Below are positions 1 through 8,462 of a stretch of 64,000 bases of DNA, in pieces. The position numbers and the translations under genes were made by a program. Within the stretch, counting starts at the first letter, position 1, and each line of letters begins with the position of its first letter. Origin of the DNA: Oxalobacteraceae bacterium (lineage in GTDB: Bacteria; Pseudomonadota; Gammaproteobacteria; Burkholderiales; Burkholderiaceae_D); the NCBI GenBank assembly GCA_003537575.1, contig DPRS01000015.1, forward strand, positions 1 to 64,000. Direction: 5' to 3'. The notes under the pieces are model-generated. The model made no database searches and was not told the origin of the DNA. It saw only the letters and a program-made list of their open reading frames with translations.

Positions 1-594
1 ATCGTGCGCCCGAATACCGAGTTCCGCGGCCGCGCTGTCGATAACATCATTTCCGGCAACACTGTGCTGTACGGTGCGATCGCCGGTGAAGCTTACTTCA
101 ATGGCGTGACCGGCGAACGTTTTGCGGTGCGCAATTCGGGCGCCGTCACCGTGGTGGAAGGCACTGGCGACCATGGCTGCGAATACATGACCGGCGGCAC
201 TGTGATCGTGCTGGGAGCCACCGGCCGTAACTTCGCCGCCGGCATGTCGGGCGGTGTCGCTTTCGTGTACGACCCTGACGGCGATTTCGGCGGCAAGTGC
301 AACATGGCGATGGTGGCGCTGGAAACTGTCCTGCCTTCAGCCGAGCAGGAAGCCAGGATCGATCGCGCCCTCTGGCACAGTCTGCAGCGCAACGGCGACA
401 AGCAGACCGACGAAGCGATCCTGAAGGGATTGATCGAGCGTCATTTCAAGTACACCGGCAGCACGCGTGCGCGCAATCTGCTGGATGACTGGAACAATGC
501 CCGCACCAGGTTCGTCAAGGTATTCCCGACCGAGTACAAGCGAGCCCTGGGCGAAATGCATGCCGCACAAGCCAAGGAAAAGGTCGCCGCCTGA
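1..594 (+). CDS. gltB: glutamate synthase large subunit, C-terminal part
   Basis: This is the 3' end of the gene for the NADPH-glutamate synthase alpha subunit, which makes glutamate from glutamine and 2-oxoglutarate with GltD. The reading frame is open from the first base, so the start lies outside the window. The 197 visible residues are the glycine-rich C-terminal beta-helix domain, with repeats such as GDHGCEYMTGG and GMSGGVAFVYD. gltD follows after 93 bp in the same direction. The assignment is secure because both domain type and neighbour agree. Confidence 0.95.
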   Translation: MVRPNTEFRGRAVDNIISGNTVLYGAIAGEAYFNGVTGERFAVRNSGAVTVVEGTGDHGCEYMTGGTVIVLGATGRNFAAGMSGGVAFVYDPDGDFGGKCNMAMVALETVLPSAEQEARIDRALWHSLQRNGDKQTDEAILKGLIERHFKYTGSTRARNLLDDWNNARTRFVKVFPTEYKRALGEMHAAQAKEKVAA

Positions 595-687
595 GGTGCG
601 AACCTGCAGGCGAGGGCGCAAGCCCTCGCCCACTACGGGCATGCCAAGACATCGCGTGCCCCACGAATGAATCATTGAAGGAAGAAC

Positions 688-2151
688 ATGGGAAAAGTAA
701 CCGGTTTTCTGGAATACCAGCGCTTGCAGGAAGCAAGCGAAGCGCCCAAGTCGCGCATGAAGCATTACAAGGAATTTGTCGTTCACCTGTCCGACGCCGA
801 TGCCAAGATTCAGGGCGCGCGCTGCATGGATTGCGGCATTCCTTTCTGTAACAACGGCTGTCCGGTCAATAACATCATCCCCGACTGGAACGACCTGGTC
901 TACCATGGCAATTACCGTCAGGCCTTGGATACCTTGCATTCGACCAACAACTTCCCGGAATTTACCGGCCGCATCTGCCCGGCTCCCTGCGAAGCGGCGT
1001 GCACTTTGGGCATCAACAGCGATCCGGTGGGCATCAAGTCGATCGAGCATTTCATCATCGACAAAGGTTGGGAAAACGGCTGGGTGACACCGCAGCCTGC
1101 TGCCGTCAAGACCGGCAAGAAGGTCGCCGTGGTCGGCTCCGGCCCTGCCGGCCTGGCCGCTGCGCAGCAACTGGCGCGCGCCGGCCACGACGTCACCGTC
1201 TTTGAAAAGAATGACCGTATCGGCGGCTTGCTGCGCTACGGCATTCCTGACTTCAAAATGGAAAAGTCGCACATCGACCGCCGCGTCGAGCAGATGAAGG
1301 GTGAGGGCGTGACCTTCCGCACCAGCGTATTGGTCGGCAAGGATTTTCCTGCCAATGTCACTAACTGGGCCAAGGAAACCATTTCGCCCGAACAGCTGGA
1401 CAAGGAATTCGACGCTGTCGTGATCGCTGGCGGCGCCGAGAATCCGCGCGACCTGCCGGTGCCCGGCCGGGAATTGAAGGGCGTGCACTTCGCCATGGAC
1501 TTCCTGCCGCTGCAAAACAAGGTCAATGCCGGTGACAAGTTGAAAGACCAGATTCTCGCCACCGGCAAGCATGTAATCGTGATCGGCGGCGGCGATACCG
1601 GTTCCGACTGCGTCGGTACCTCCAACCGTCACGGCGCCGCCCAGGTAACCCAGTTCGAATTGATGCCGACCCCTCCAGAAAGCGAAAACAAGCCGCTGGT
1701 GTGGCCATACTGGCCGTACAAACTGCGCACTTCTTCCTCGCACGAGGAAGGTTGCGAACGCGACTGGGCGGTGACCACCAAGCGCCTGGAAGGCAAGAAT
1801 GGCAAGCTGGAAAAGCTGATCGCCGCCCGCGTTGAATGGAAAGACGGCAAGATGACGGAAGTGCCGGGCTCCGAATTCGAGATCAAGGCCGACCTGGTGC
1901 TGCTGGCCATGGGCTTCGTTTCGCCGGTAGCCCAGGTGCTCGACGCCTTCGGCGTAGACAAGGATGCGCGCGGCAATGCCAAGGCCACAACCGAGGGTGA
2001 AGGCTGCTACCAGACTTCCGTGCCCAAAGTCTTCGCTGCAGGCGACATGCGCCGCGGCCAGTCACTGGTAGTCTGGGCGATCCGCGAAGGCCGCCAATGT
2101 GCCCGCGCGGTGGATGAATTCTTGATGGGAAGCTCGGTTCTGCCACGGTGA
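688..2151 (+). CDS. gltD: glutamate synthase small (beta) subunit
   Basis: This 487-residue protein is the NADPH-oxidising subunit of glutamate synthase; it passes electrons to GltB through FAD and iron-sulfur centres. The N-terminal region has the cysteine clusters expected for two 4Fe-4S centres (Cys46, 49, 54, 58 and Cys97, 101, 105). An FAD-binding GSGPAG motif lies at about 150-155 and a second nucleotide-binding GGGDTGSD motif near 300. The length is normal for the family. The ATG is preceded by a GAAGGAAGA Shine-Dalgarno. It closes the gltBD operon, and a terminator follows. Confidence 0.97.
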   Translation: MGKVTGFLEYQRLQEASEAPKSRMKHYKEFVVHLSDADAKIQGARCMDCGIPFCNNGCPVNNIIPDWNDLVYHGNYRQALDTLHSTNNFPEFTGRICPAPCEAACTLGINSDPVGIKSIEHFIIDKGWENGWVTPQPAAVKTGKKVAVVGSGPAGLAAAQQLARAGHDVTVFEKNDRIGGLLRYGIPDFKMEKSHIDRRVEQMKGEGVTFRTSVLVGKDFPANVTNWAKETISPEQLDKEFDAVVIAGGAENPRDLPVPGRELKGVHFAMDFLPLQNKVNAGDKLKDQILATGKHVIVIGGGDTGSDCVGTSNRHGAAQVTQFELMPTPPESENKPLVWPYWPYKLRTSSSHEEGCERDWAVTTKRLEGKNGKLEKLIAARVEWKDGKMTEVPGSEFEIKADLVLLAMGFVSPVAQVLDAFGVDKDARGNAKATTEGEGCYQTSVPKVFAAGDMRRGQSLVVWAIREGRQCARAVDEFLMGSSVLPR

Positions 2152-2205
2152 TTTAAATAAATTGTATGCTTTGGCTGCCAGGCTGAAGCTGTATGCGCAG
2201 TCTGG

Positions 2206-2232
2206 AACGCCCACTCGAGAGTGGGCGTTTTT
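2206..2232 (+). terminator. rho-independent terminator after gltD
   Basis: An 11-bp perfect stem (AACGCCCACTC paired with GAGTGGGCGTT) is followed by a short T run. It lies 55 bp after the gltD stop and before the mla operon, so it most likely ends the gltBD transcript. Confidence 0.85.
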
Positions 2233-2389
2233 GTCAGCTTGCCAAGAAAGCTCATATTTTTAAGGCAATGCTGATACAAATCACAAGAAAAGCGCTGTAA
2301 TCCGTGTTGTATCGCCAACCAGTACTCAGCCAGAGAAATGGTTTCTGCTCTACAATCTCGTTGTTAACCAATTTGTCATTAATTTATTC

Positions 2390-3193
2390 GTGTCTGATCT
2401 CGTAGAAATTCGCGATATCCATTTTGCCTATGGGGAGCGGAGTATTCTCTCCGGTCTCAATATGGCTTTTCCGCGCGGTAAGGTCGTGGCGGTCATGGGC
2501 GGTTCCGGTTCGGGCAAAACCACGATCCTGCGCCTGATCGGCGGCCAATTGCAGCCGAAATCGGGAACGGTCACGGTCGATGGCCAGCAAGTGCATGCAC
2601 TGGATACTGCCGGTCTGTACGCGTTGCGCCGCAAGATGGGCATGCTGTTCCAGCATGGCGCCCTGTTTACCGATTTGTCGGTGCTGGAAAATGTCGCTTT
2701 CCCCTTGCGCGAAAATACCGACTTGCCGGAAGAGCTGATCCATGATCTGGTGTTGCTGAAATTGCATGCGGTGGGCCTGCGCAATGCCGCCGGCCTGAAG
2801 CCGGGCGAGATTTCCGGCGGCATGGCACGTCGCGTGGCATTGGCGCGGGCGATTGCGCTCGATCCGCAGTTGATCATGTATGACGAACCCTTTGCCGGTC
2901 TTGACCCGATTTCGATGGGGGTTACCGCCAACCTGATTCGCTCGCTCAACGATGCCCTGGGCTCCACCTCGATCGTGGTGTCGCATGATGTGCATGAATC
3001 ATTTGCCATTGCCGATTACATCTATTTCCTGTCGAATGGCGCCATCGTGGCGCAAGGCACGCCGGATGAAATGCGCGCCTCCTCCGACCCGTACGTGAAG
3101 CAGTTTGTGAACGCCGAAGCCGATGGGCCGGTGCCATTCCATTATCCAGGCAAGTCGCTCGCGGCCTCGCTGGGACTGGAACGTGGCCAATGA
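2390..3193 (+). CDS. mlaF: phospholipid transport ABC ATPase MlaF
   Basis: This is the ATPase of the Mla system, which moves phospholipids between the outer and inner membranes to keep outer-membrane asymmetry. Its 267 residues show Walker A GGSGSGKTT (37-45), the signature SGGMARR near 142 and Walker B LIMYDEP near 162. The start is a GTG without a clear Shine-Dalgarno; it is chosen because the product then begins just before the first conserved strand. The stop overlaps the mlaE start by ATGA, indicating translational coupling. First gene of mlaFEDACB. Confidence 0.95.
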   Translation: MSDLVEIRDIHFAYGERSILSGLNMAFPRGKVVAVMGGSGSGKTTILRLIGGQLQPKSGTVTVDGQQVHALDTAGLYALRRKMGMLFQHGALFTDLSVLENVAFPLRENTDLPEELIHDLVLLKLHAVGLRNAAGLKPGEISGGMARRVALARAIALDPQLIMYDEPFAGLDPISMGVTANLIRSLNDALGSTSIVVSHDVHESFAIADYIYFLSNGAIVAQGTPDEMRASSDPYVKQFVNAEADGPVPFHYPGKSLAASLGLERGQ

Positions 3194-3969
3194 TCCTCGA
3201 TCTGATCAGAGCCCTGGGCCGTATCATCCGTGTCTATGTCGGCAACCTCGGCTATGCGACACGCCTGTTCTTCGCCACGCTGGGCGCCTCGCTGCGCTTG
3301 TGGCGGCGTCCGGGCCTGGTGATCAGCCAGCTTTATTTCATCGGCAACCACTCGATGCTGATCATTGGCGTGTCGGGCTTGTTCGTCGGCTTTGTGCTGG
3401 GTTTGCAGGGTTATTACATCCTCAATCGCTATGGCTCCGAGCAGGCGCTCGGCGTGCTGGTTGCGCTGTCGCTGATCCGCGAACTGGGTCCGGTGGTCGC
3501 CGCGCTGCTGTTCGCGGGGCGGGCCGGCACTTCCCTGACGGCGGAAATCGGCTTGATGAAAGCCGGCGAACAGCTGGCGGCGATGGAGATGATGGCAGTG
3601 AACCCACTGCATCGTGTGATCGCCCCGCGTTTTGTTGCCGGCGTTATTGCCATGCCGCTGCTGGCAGCGATTTTCAGCGCCGTCGGCATCATCGGCGGCT
3701 ATATCGTCGGCGTGCAATTGATTGGCGTCGACCCTGGCGCATTCTGGTCGCAGATGCAGGAAGGCGTGGATGTCTGGAACGATGTCCTGAATGGCGCCAT
3801 CAAGAGCCTCGTGTTCGGCTTTGCGGTCACTTTCATCGCTCTGTACCAGGGGTATGAAGCGCAGGCGACGCCGGAGGGGGTGGCGCGTGCTACCACGCGT
3901 ACCGTCGTGACTGCCTCGCTGACCGTGTTATGGCTCGATTTCCTGATGACTGCGCTGATGTTCAACTGA
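3190..3969 (+). CDS. mlaE: phospholipid transport permease MlaE
   Basis: This 259-residue inner-membrane permease is the MlaE/YrbE partner of MlaF. Several hydrophobic segments are visible (for example about 55-80, 145-175 and the C-terminal end), and the family hallmark region around ALSLIRELGPVVAALLFAGR lies at about 92-111. It starts inside the mlaF stop codon (ATGA). Family, length and operon position all agree. Confidence 0.95.
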   Translation: MILDLIRALGRIIRVYVGNLGYATRLFFATLGASLRLWRRPGLVISQLYFIGNHSMLIIGVSGLFVGFVLGLQGYYILNRYGSEQALGVLVALSLIRELGPVVAALLFAGRAGTSLTAEIGLMKAGEQLAAMEMMAVNPLHRVIAPRFVAGVIAMPLLAAIFSAVGIIGGYIVGVQLIGVDPGAFWSQMQEGVDVWNDVLNGAIKSLVFGFAVTFIALYQGYEAQATPEGVARATTRTVVTASLTVLWLDFLMTALMFN

Positions 3970-4035
3970 ACGCCCGGTTGTCGCGGAAAATTCGATCAAA
4001 AAACGGAATTGCTTATCTAAGATAGTGTGATCATC

Positions 4036-4506
4036 ATGCAAAAAAAATCTCTGGACCTGTGGGTCGGCTTGTTTGTTCTGGTGGGCGCGTTGGCATTGTT
4101 GTTCCTTGCTTTGAAAGCAGGCAACATGAGCACGCTTTCCTTTGAAAAAACCTATACCGTCATTACCAAATTCGACAATATCGGCGGCCTGAAGTCGCGC
4201 GCGCCGGTCAAGAGTGCTGGCGTGGTGGTGGGGCGCGTGGCCGATATCAGGTTTGACGACAAAAGCTATCAGGCTGCTGTGACGCTGGAGCTGGAAAGCC
4301 GTTATCAGTTTCCCAAGGATAGTTCCGCCAAGATCCTGACTTCCGGCCTGCTGGGCGAACAATATATCGGCCTGGAACCCGGCGGCGATACCGCCAATCT
4401 GGCGGCGGGCGACAACATCAAGATGACGCAATCAGCAATCGTCCTGGAAAACCTGATCAGTCAGTTCTTGTTCAGCAAAGCTGCTGAAGGAGATAGCGAA
4501 AAATGA
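4036..4506 (+). CDS. mlaD: MCE-domain lipid-binding protein MlaD
   Basis: This is the membrane-anchored MCE protein that forms a periplasmic lipid-binding ring on MlaFE. An N-terminal transmembrane helix (about residues 8-27) is followed by one MCE domain containing FDNIGGLKSRAPVKSAGVVVG. ATG 4036 is chosen because it gives the usual start MQKKSLDLWVGL; a GTG three codons upstream (4027) is also in frame. The 156 residues are within the normal range for a single-domain MlaD. The stop overlaps the mlaA start by ATGA. Confidence 0.93.
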   Translation: MQKKSLDLWVGLFVLVGALALLFLALKAGNMSTLSFEKTYTVITKFDNIGGLKSRAPVKSAGVVVGRVADIRFDDKSYQAAVTLELESRYQFPKDSSAKILTSGLLGEQYIGLEPGGDTANLAAGDNIKMTQSAIVLENLISQFLFSKAAEGDSEK

Positions 4507-5240
4507 TGAAAAAATTTCCCCGGGTGCTAGGCGCGGTTGCCGTAAGTATCACCTTGACCGGTTGCGCCAGCACCAGTCCGCATGATCCTCTGGAAGGATT
4601 CAACCGGACAATGTTCGAATTTAACGACACGCTGGACAAGGCTGCACTGAAGCCGGCTGCTGAAGCTTATCAAAGTGTCTTGCCTTCTTTCGTGCAAACC
4701 GGGATTGGCAATTTCTTTGGCAACCTTGGTGATGTCTGGACTGCGGTAAATAATTTCCTGCAAGGCAAAATTGAGGCTGGTGCCCTTGATGTCGTTCGCG
4801 TTACCGCGAACAGCACGCTGGGCGTGCTGGGCCTGTTCGACATTGCCTCCGATTCCGGCGTGCCCAAGCATCAGGAAGATTTCGGCCAGACCCTGGGATA
4901 CTGGGGCGTTCCATCCGGGCCATTTGTGGTGCTGCCTTTCTTCGGCCCTTCGACCGTGCGCGACACCACAGCATTGCCGCTGGATATATATGGCAACCCC
5001 TGGGCATACAAGGAGCCGACTCGCTGGCGCAATGTCGGCACGGTGGTGCGCGTAATTGATAAGCGTGCCGCCTTGCTGGATGCTTCCAATTTGCTGGAAG
5101 ATGCGGCGCTGGACCGTTATCAGTTCGTCCGGGATGCCTATATGCAAAGGCGTTTGAGCCAGGTATACGATGGTGATCCGCCACCGATGGAAACCACGGA
5201 AGACCAGGACGCCAACGGCAGTAACGGCGACAAGGAATAA
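4503..5240 (+). CDS. mlaA: outer-membrane lipoprotein MlaA (VacJ)
   Basis: This 245-residue lipoprotein removes misplaced phospholipids from the outer leaflet of the outer membrane and passes them to MlaC. A lipoprotein signal ends in LTGC with the lipidated Cys21. The conserved DPLEGFNRTMFEFN segment of VacJ proteins follows, and the GVPSGPFVVLPFFGPSTVRD segment is typical of the family. In enteric bacteria mlaA is unlinked; here it sits inside the operon between mlaD and mlaC. The acidic tail is low-complexity and probably disordered. Confidence 0.94.
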   Translation: MMKKFPRVLGAVAVSITLTGCASTSPHDPLEGFNRTMFEFNDTLDKAALKPAAEAYQSVLPSFVQTGIGNFFGNLGDVWTAVNNFLQGKIEAGALDVVRVTANSTLGVLGLFDIASDSGVPKHQEDFGQTLGYWGVPSGPFVVLPFFGPSTVRDTTALPLDIYGNPWAYKEPTRWRNVGTVVRVIDKRAALLDASNLLEDAALDRYQFVRDAYMQRRLSQVYDGDPPPMETTEDQDANGSNGDKE

Positions 5241-5328
5241 CCGCCCACGCAATTGCATGGACAGCATGTCCGAGCGGCATGGGGCATAATAGACAGGTTG
5301 CTGTTTGAACTGCACAAAGTGAAAGTGG

Positions 5329-5973
5329 ATGACGATGCTTAAAAAAATACTGACGACCATTCTGGCCTGCGGCGTGCTGGCATTTGCCGGCGCCGCTGCT
5401 GCCCAGGAAGCTCCGGATGCGCTGGTCAAGCGCATCAGCAATGAAGTGATGGACGCTGCCAAGACTGACAAGGAAATCCAGGCGGGCAACCAGAAAAAAA
5501 TCCTGGAAATGGTTGAGGCGAAGGTTCTTCCTTACGTGGATTCACAGCGCATGACCGCGCTGGCGGCCGGCCGTCATTGGCGTGAAGCAAGTCCTGAACA
5601 GAAACAACGTCTGTCTGAAGAATTCCGCGACCTGCTGGTGTACACCTATTCCGGCGCCATCTCGCAAGTGCGCGATCAAAAGCTGGAGTTCAAGCCTTTC
5701 CGGGCCGATCCGGCGGATACCGAAGTGGAAGTGCGTTCGCAGGTGATTCAGCCGCGTGGCGAGCCGATCCAGCTCAACTACCGCCTTGCAAAAGAAGGCA
5801 ATAGCTGGAAAATCTATGACGTCAATGTCATGGGCGCCTGGCTGGTGGCCTCGTACAAAAACAGCTTTGCCACTGAAATCAGCAAGAACGGCATCGATGG
5901 CTTGATCAAGGTATTGAGTGACAAGAACAAACGTCTGGCTACGGCTGCCGCCAAGCCAAGCAAGGCTTCCTGA
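5329..5973 (+). CDS. mlaC: periplasmic phospholipid shuttle MlaC
   Basis: This is the soluble periplasmic carrier of the Mla pathway. A Sec signal peptide (about residues 1-25, ending AAAA before QEAPD) precedes a Tol-Tol-Ttg2/MlaC domain with the segment YTYSGAISQVRDQKLEF. The total of 214 residues is typical. Two in-frame ATGs (5329 and 5335) are close together; either gives a working signal peptide. The 88-bp gap after mlaA contains no gene. Confidence 0.93.
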   Translation: MTMLKKILTTILACGVLAFAGAAAAQEAPDALVKRISNEVMDAAKTDKEIQAGNQKKILEMVEAKVLPYVDSQRMTALAAGRHWREASPEQKQRLSEEFRDLLVYTYSGAISQVRDQKLEFKPFRADPADTEVEVRSQVIQPRGEPIQLNYRLAKEGNSWKIYDVNVMGAWLVASYKNSFATEISKNGIDGLIKVLSDKNKRLATAAAKPSKAS

Positions 5974-5986
5974 TTGTCGAGTCCGC

Positions 5987-6295
5987 ATGTTCCGTCCCGT
6001 TTCTCCTTTTAACGCCAGCACCGCCAAATCTCTTTATGAAGCGGGGCTGGCGGCTATTCGCGCGGGGCAAGTCAGTATCGATCTGGCGGACTTGGCCGTT
6101 GCCGATTCCAGCGCGATCGCGGCGCTGGTCGGCTGGCGCCGGGCTGCCTTGCAGCAAGGCGGCACGCTAGCCTTCACCAACGTGCCGGCCAATTTGCACA
6201 GCCTGGCTATCCTGTACGGTGTGGCCGAATTGCTGCAGGATGTTCCCGGCGCCGACGGGATGGCGGGCGCGCGCGCCGATCTTCCTCATCATTGA
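5987..6295 (+). CDS. mlaB: STAS-domain protein MlaB
   Basis: This 102-residue cytoplasmic STAS protein corresponds to MlaB, which binds MlaF and stabilises the transporter. The sequence has the STAS core (IDLADLAVADSSAIAALVGW) where the Asp-Ser-Ser turn corresponds to the regulatory site. ATG 5987 lies 13 bp after mlaC; an open frame extends further upstream, but only inside mlaC. It is the last gene of the operon. Confidence 0.88.
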   Translation: MFRPVSPFNASTAKSLYEAGLAAIRAGQVSIDLADLAVADSSAIAALVGWRRAALQQGGTLAFTNVPANLHSLAILYGVAELLQDVPGADGMAGARADLPHH

Positions 6296-6327
6296 CTGCC
6301 AGTCAGCTTGCTTATTAGCAGCAGTAT

Positions 6328-6357
6328 CCGGCTCTCGAGCCGGAAATCCCCTATAAT
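6328..6357 (+). promoter_or_regulatory. probable promoter with inverted repeat before yadG
   Basis: A perfect -10 hexamer TATAAT lies at 6352-6357, about 50 bp before yadG. A 16-bp inverted repeat, CCGGCTC-TC-GAGCCGG (6328-6343), sits just upstream and overlaps the region where a -35 element should be; no good -35 hexamer is visible. A repressor or activator site is possible, but this is an inference. Confidence 0.4.
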
Positions 6358-6407
6358 CAAGGGTTTCGCCAAAGAATTCGCCGCTGTCGGCAATTCGCCG
6401 GCGCCCA

Positions 6408-7346
6408 ATGCAAAATACGCATCCAGCCATCATGGCGGCCATTCAGATTACCAATGTTGAAAAACGCTACAAGTCCCTGCAGGCACTGGGTGGCGTTTCG
6501 CTGTCGATCGGACAGGGCGAGTTTTTCGGCTTGCTGGGCCCGAACGGCGCCGGCAAGACCACGCTGATTTCCATCATCGCCGGGCTGAGCCGCGCCGATG
6601 GCGGCAAGGTGGCTATCCATGGCCATGACGTGGTCACCGATTACCGCCAGGCGCGCCGCATGCTCGGCGTGGTGCCGCAAGAGCTGGTGTTCGATCCCTT
6701 CTTCACGGTGCGCGAGATCCTGCGCATGCAATCAGGCTACTTCGGCCTGAAGAACAACGATGCCTGGATCGATGAGGTCATGCACAACCTCGACCTCACC
6801 AACAAGGCCGATGCCAACATGCGCGCGCTGTCCGGCGGCATGAAGCGGCGCGTGCTGGTGGCGCAGGCGCTTGTGCACAAGCCGCCGGTGATCGTGCTGG
6901 ACGAGCCGACCGCCGGCGTCGATGTGGAATTGCGCCAGACCTTGTGGCAATTCATCGGCCGGCTCAATCGCGAAGGCCATACCGTGGTATTGACAACCCA
7001 TTACCTGGAAGAGGCGCAAACGCTGTGCAATCGCATCGCCATGCTCAAGGGCGGCAAGGTCGTGGCGCTGGACACCACTGCGGCCCTGATCAGGCGCATT
7101 TCCGGTTCCTCGCAACTGGTGGTGTGCCTGTCGCAAGGCGCTTTGCCCGACAGCCTGAAGCCGCTGGTGATCCATCCGGAAGAGCTGTTGCGCGGTAAGA
7201 AATACTCCCTGCGCGTCAACGATTATGCCGAAGTCGAGCCGATCCTGGCGCGCCTGCGCGAAGCCGGGGCGCAGATCGAAGACCTGCAGCTGCAGCAGGC
7301 CGATCTGGAAGATGTTTTTATCCAGATCATGGGGAATGAAAAATGA
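6408..7346 (+). CDS. yadG: ABC transporter ATP-binding protein, YadG type
   Basis: This 312-residue ATPase belongs to the ABC-2 exporter type and pairs with the following permease. Walker A GPNGAGKTT is at 44-52, the signature LSGGMKRR near 141 and Walker B VIVLDEPTAGVD near 163. The C-terminal ~80 residues form the extra domain usual in YadG-like proteins. The substrate is not known. ATG 6408 is used; ATG 6432 is an alternative start because neither has a strong ribosome binding site. The stop overlaps the next start by ATGA. Confidence 0.88.
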   Translation: MQNTHPAIMAAIQITNVEKRYKSLQALGGVSLSIGQGEFFGLLGPNGAGKTTLISIIAGLSRADGGKVAIHGHDVVTDYRQARRMLGVVPQELVFDPFFTVREILRMQSGYFGLKNNDAWIDEVMHNLDLTNKADANMRALSGGMKRRVLVAQALVHKPPVIVLDEPTAGVDVELRQTLWQFIGRLNREGHTVVLTTHYLEEAQTLCNRIAMLKGGKVVALDTTAALIRRISGSSQLVVCLSQGALPDSLKPLVIHPEELLRGKKYSLRVNDYAEVEPILARLREAGAQIEDLQLQQADLEDVFIQIMGNEK

Positions 7347-8098
7347 TCGGTTTCCGGACCCTGTTTTACAAGGAGTTGTTGCGCTTCTGGAAAGTAGCGA
7401 CGCAGACCATTACCGCGCCTATCCTGACCGCCATGCTGTACCTGCTGATCTTCGGCCATGTGCTTGAAGAGCATGTGCAAGTGTACGATCGCGTCAGCTA
7501 TACGGCTTTCCTGGTCCCGGGGCTGGTGATGATGAGCGTGTTGCAAAACTCTTTCGCCAATTCATCGTCCTCGCTGATCCAGTCCAAGATTACCGGCAAC
7601 CTGGTATTTGTCCTGCTGCCGCCGCTGTCGCACTGGGAATTGTTCAGCGCCTACGTGCTGGCTGCTGCGGTGCGCGGCCTGACTGTCGGCGCCGGCGTGT
7701 TTGTCATTACGGCCTGGTTCGCCGATCTTTCCTTCGTCGCGCCTGCATGGATCATCCTGTTTGCCTTGCTTGGCGCCGCCATTCTTGGCACCATGGGCCT
7801 GGTGGCGGGCATCTGGGCGGAAAAGTTCGACCAGCTGGCGGCATTCCAGAATTTCCTGATCATGCCGGCGACTTTCCTCGCCGGCGTGTTCTATTCGATC
7901 CATTCGCTGCCGCCATTCTGGCAAACCGTGTCGCGCTTCAACCCGTTCTTTTACATGATCGACGGGTTCCGCTACGGTTTTTTCGGCCAGTCGGACGTCA
8001 ATCCGCTGACCAGTTTCACCATTGTGGCGATATTTTTCGTGGCACTGGCCGGTTTTGCCATCCACTTGCTGAAAATCGGCTATAAATTGCGCCATTGA
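7343..8098 (+). CDS. yadH: ABC-2 type permease, YadH type
   Basis: This 251-residue inner-membrane protein has about six hydrophobic segments and the ABC-2 permease pattern, including LVPGLVMMSVLQNSF and the LAGVFYSIHSLPPFWQ segment typical of YadH. It is translationally coupled to the ATPase gene (ATGA). The pair probably forms an exporter of unknown substrate and is commonly found between the mla operon and ibaG-murA in related genomes. Confidence 0.88.
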   Translation: MIGFRTLFYKELLRFWKVATQTITAPILTAMLYLLIFGHVLEEHVQVYDRVSYTAFLVPGLVMMSVLQNSFANSSSSLIQSKITGNLVFVLLPPLSHWELFSAYVLAAAVRGLTVGAGVFVITAWFADLSFVAPAWIILFALLGAAILGTMGLVAGIWAEKFDQLAAFQNFLIMPATFLAGVFYSIHSLPPFWQTVSRFNPFFYMIDGFRYGFFGQSDVNPLTSFTIVAIFFVALAGFAIHLLKIGYKLRH

Positions 8099-8170
8099 CC
8101 AAGTTGGTTTTGCGTCTATTTTGAACTGTTAATCTGTACCGGCAATCGCGCCACCGTTGATACCATTATT

Positions 8171-8197
8171 TGTGCCCAATTTGTGCCATCAGGCACA
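8171..8197 (+). promoter_or_regulatory. repeat/hairpin in the ibaG leader
   Basis: The sequence TGTGCC occurs twice (8171-8176 and 8182-8187) and its complement GGCACA once (8192-8197). Only one TGTGCC copy can pair with GGCACA at a time, and the hairpin ends about 22 bp before the ibaG start. It may be an operator or a small RNA structure; function is unproven. Confidence 0.3.
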
Positions 8198-8219
8198 GCA
8201 ACTTGAGGAATCCTGAATC

Positions 8220-8462
8220 ATGCTGCCTACCCCGGAACTGGTAAAGAGCTATATCGCCGCAGGCCTCGACTGCACCCATGTGGAAGTCGAAGGCGACGGC
8301 CAGCATTTCACTGCCATCATTGTTTCCGATGCCTTCGCCGGCAAGCGGCCGATCCAGCGCCATCAGCTGGTGTACGCCGCCCTGGGCGAGCGCATGAGGG
8401 CGGAAATCCATGCCCTGTCGATGAAGACCATGACGCCGGAAGAATACAAGAACAATGGATAA
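8220..8462 (+). CDS. ibaG: BolA-family protein IbaG
   Basis: This 80-residue protein belongs to the BolA family, which works with monothiol glutaredoxins in iron-sulfur trafficking and stress. The family pattern is visible in VEVEGDGQHFTAIIVSDAFAGK and in the conserved RHQLVYAALG helix. It directly precedes and overlaps murA by 8 bp, the same order as ibaG-murA in many proteobacteria. A monothiol glutaredoxin (grxD) is present elsewhere in the window. Confidence 0.9.
   Translation: MLPTPELVKSYIAAGLDCTHVEVEGDGQHFTAIIVSDAFAGKRPIQRHQLVYAALGERMRAEIHALSMKTMTPEEYKNNG

Noticed and set aside
337..1743. A 468-codon open frame on the minus strand across gltB/gltD
   Set aside because: It lies wholly antisense to strongly conserved gltB and gltD sequence and its product resembles no family; it follows from high GC in the third codon position.
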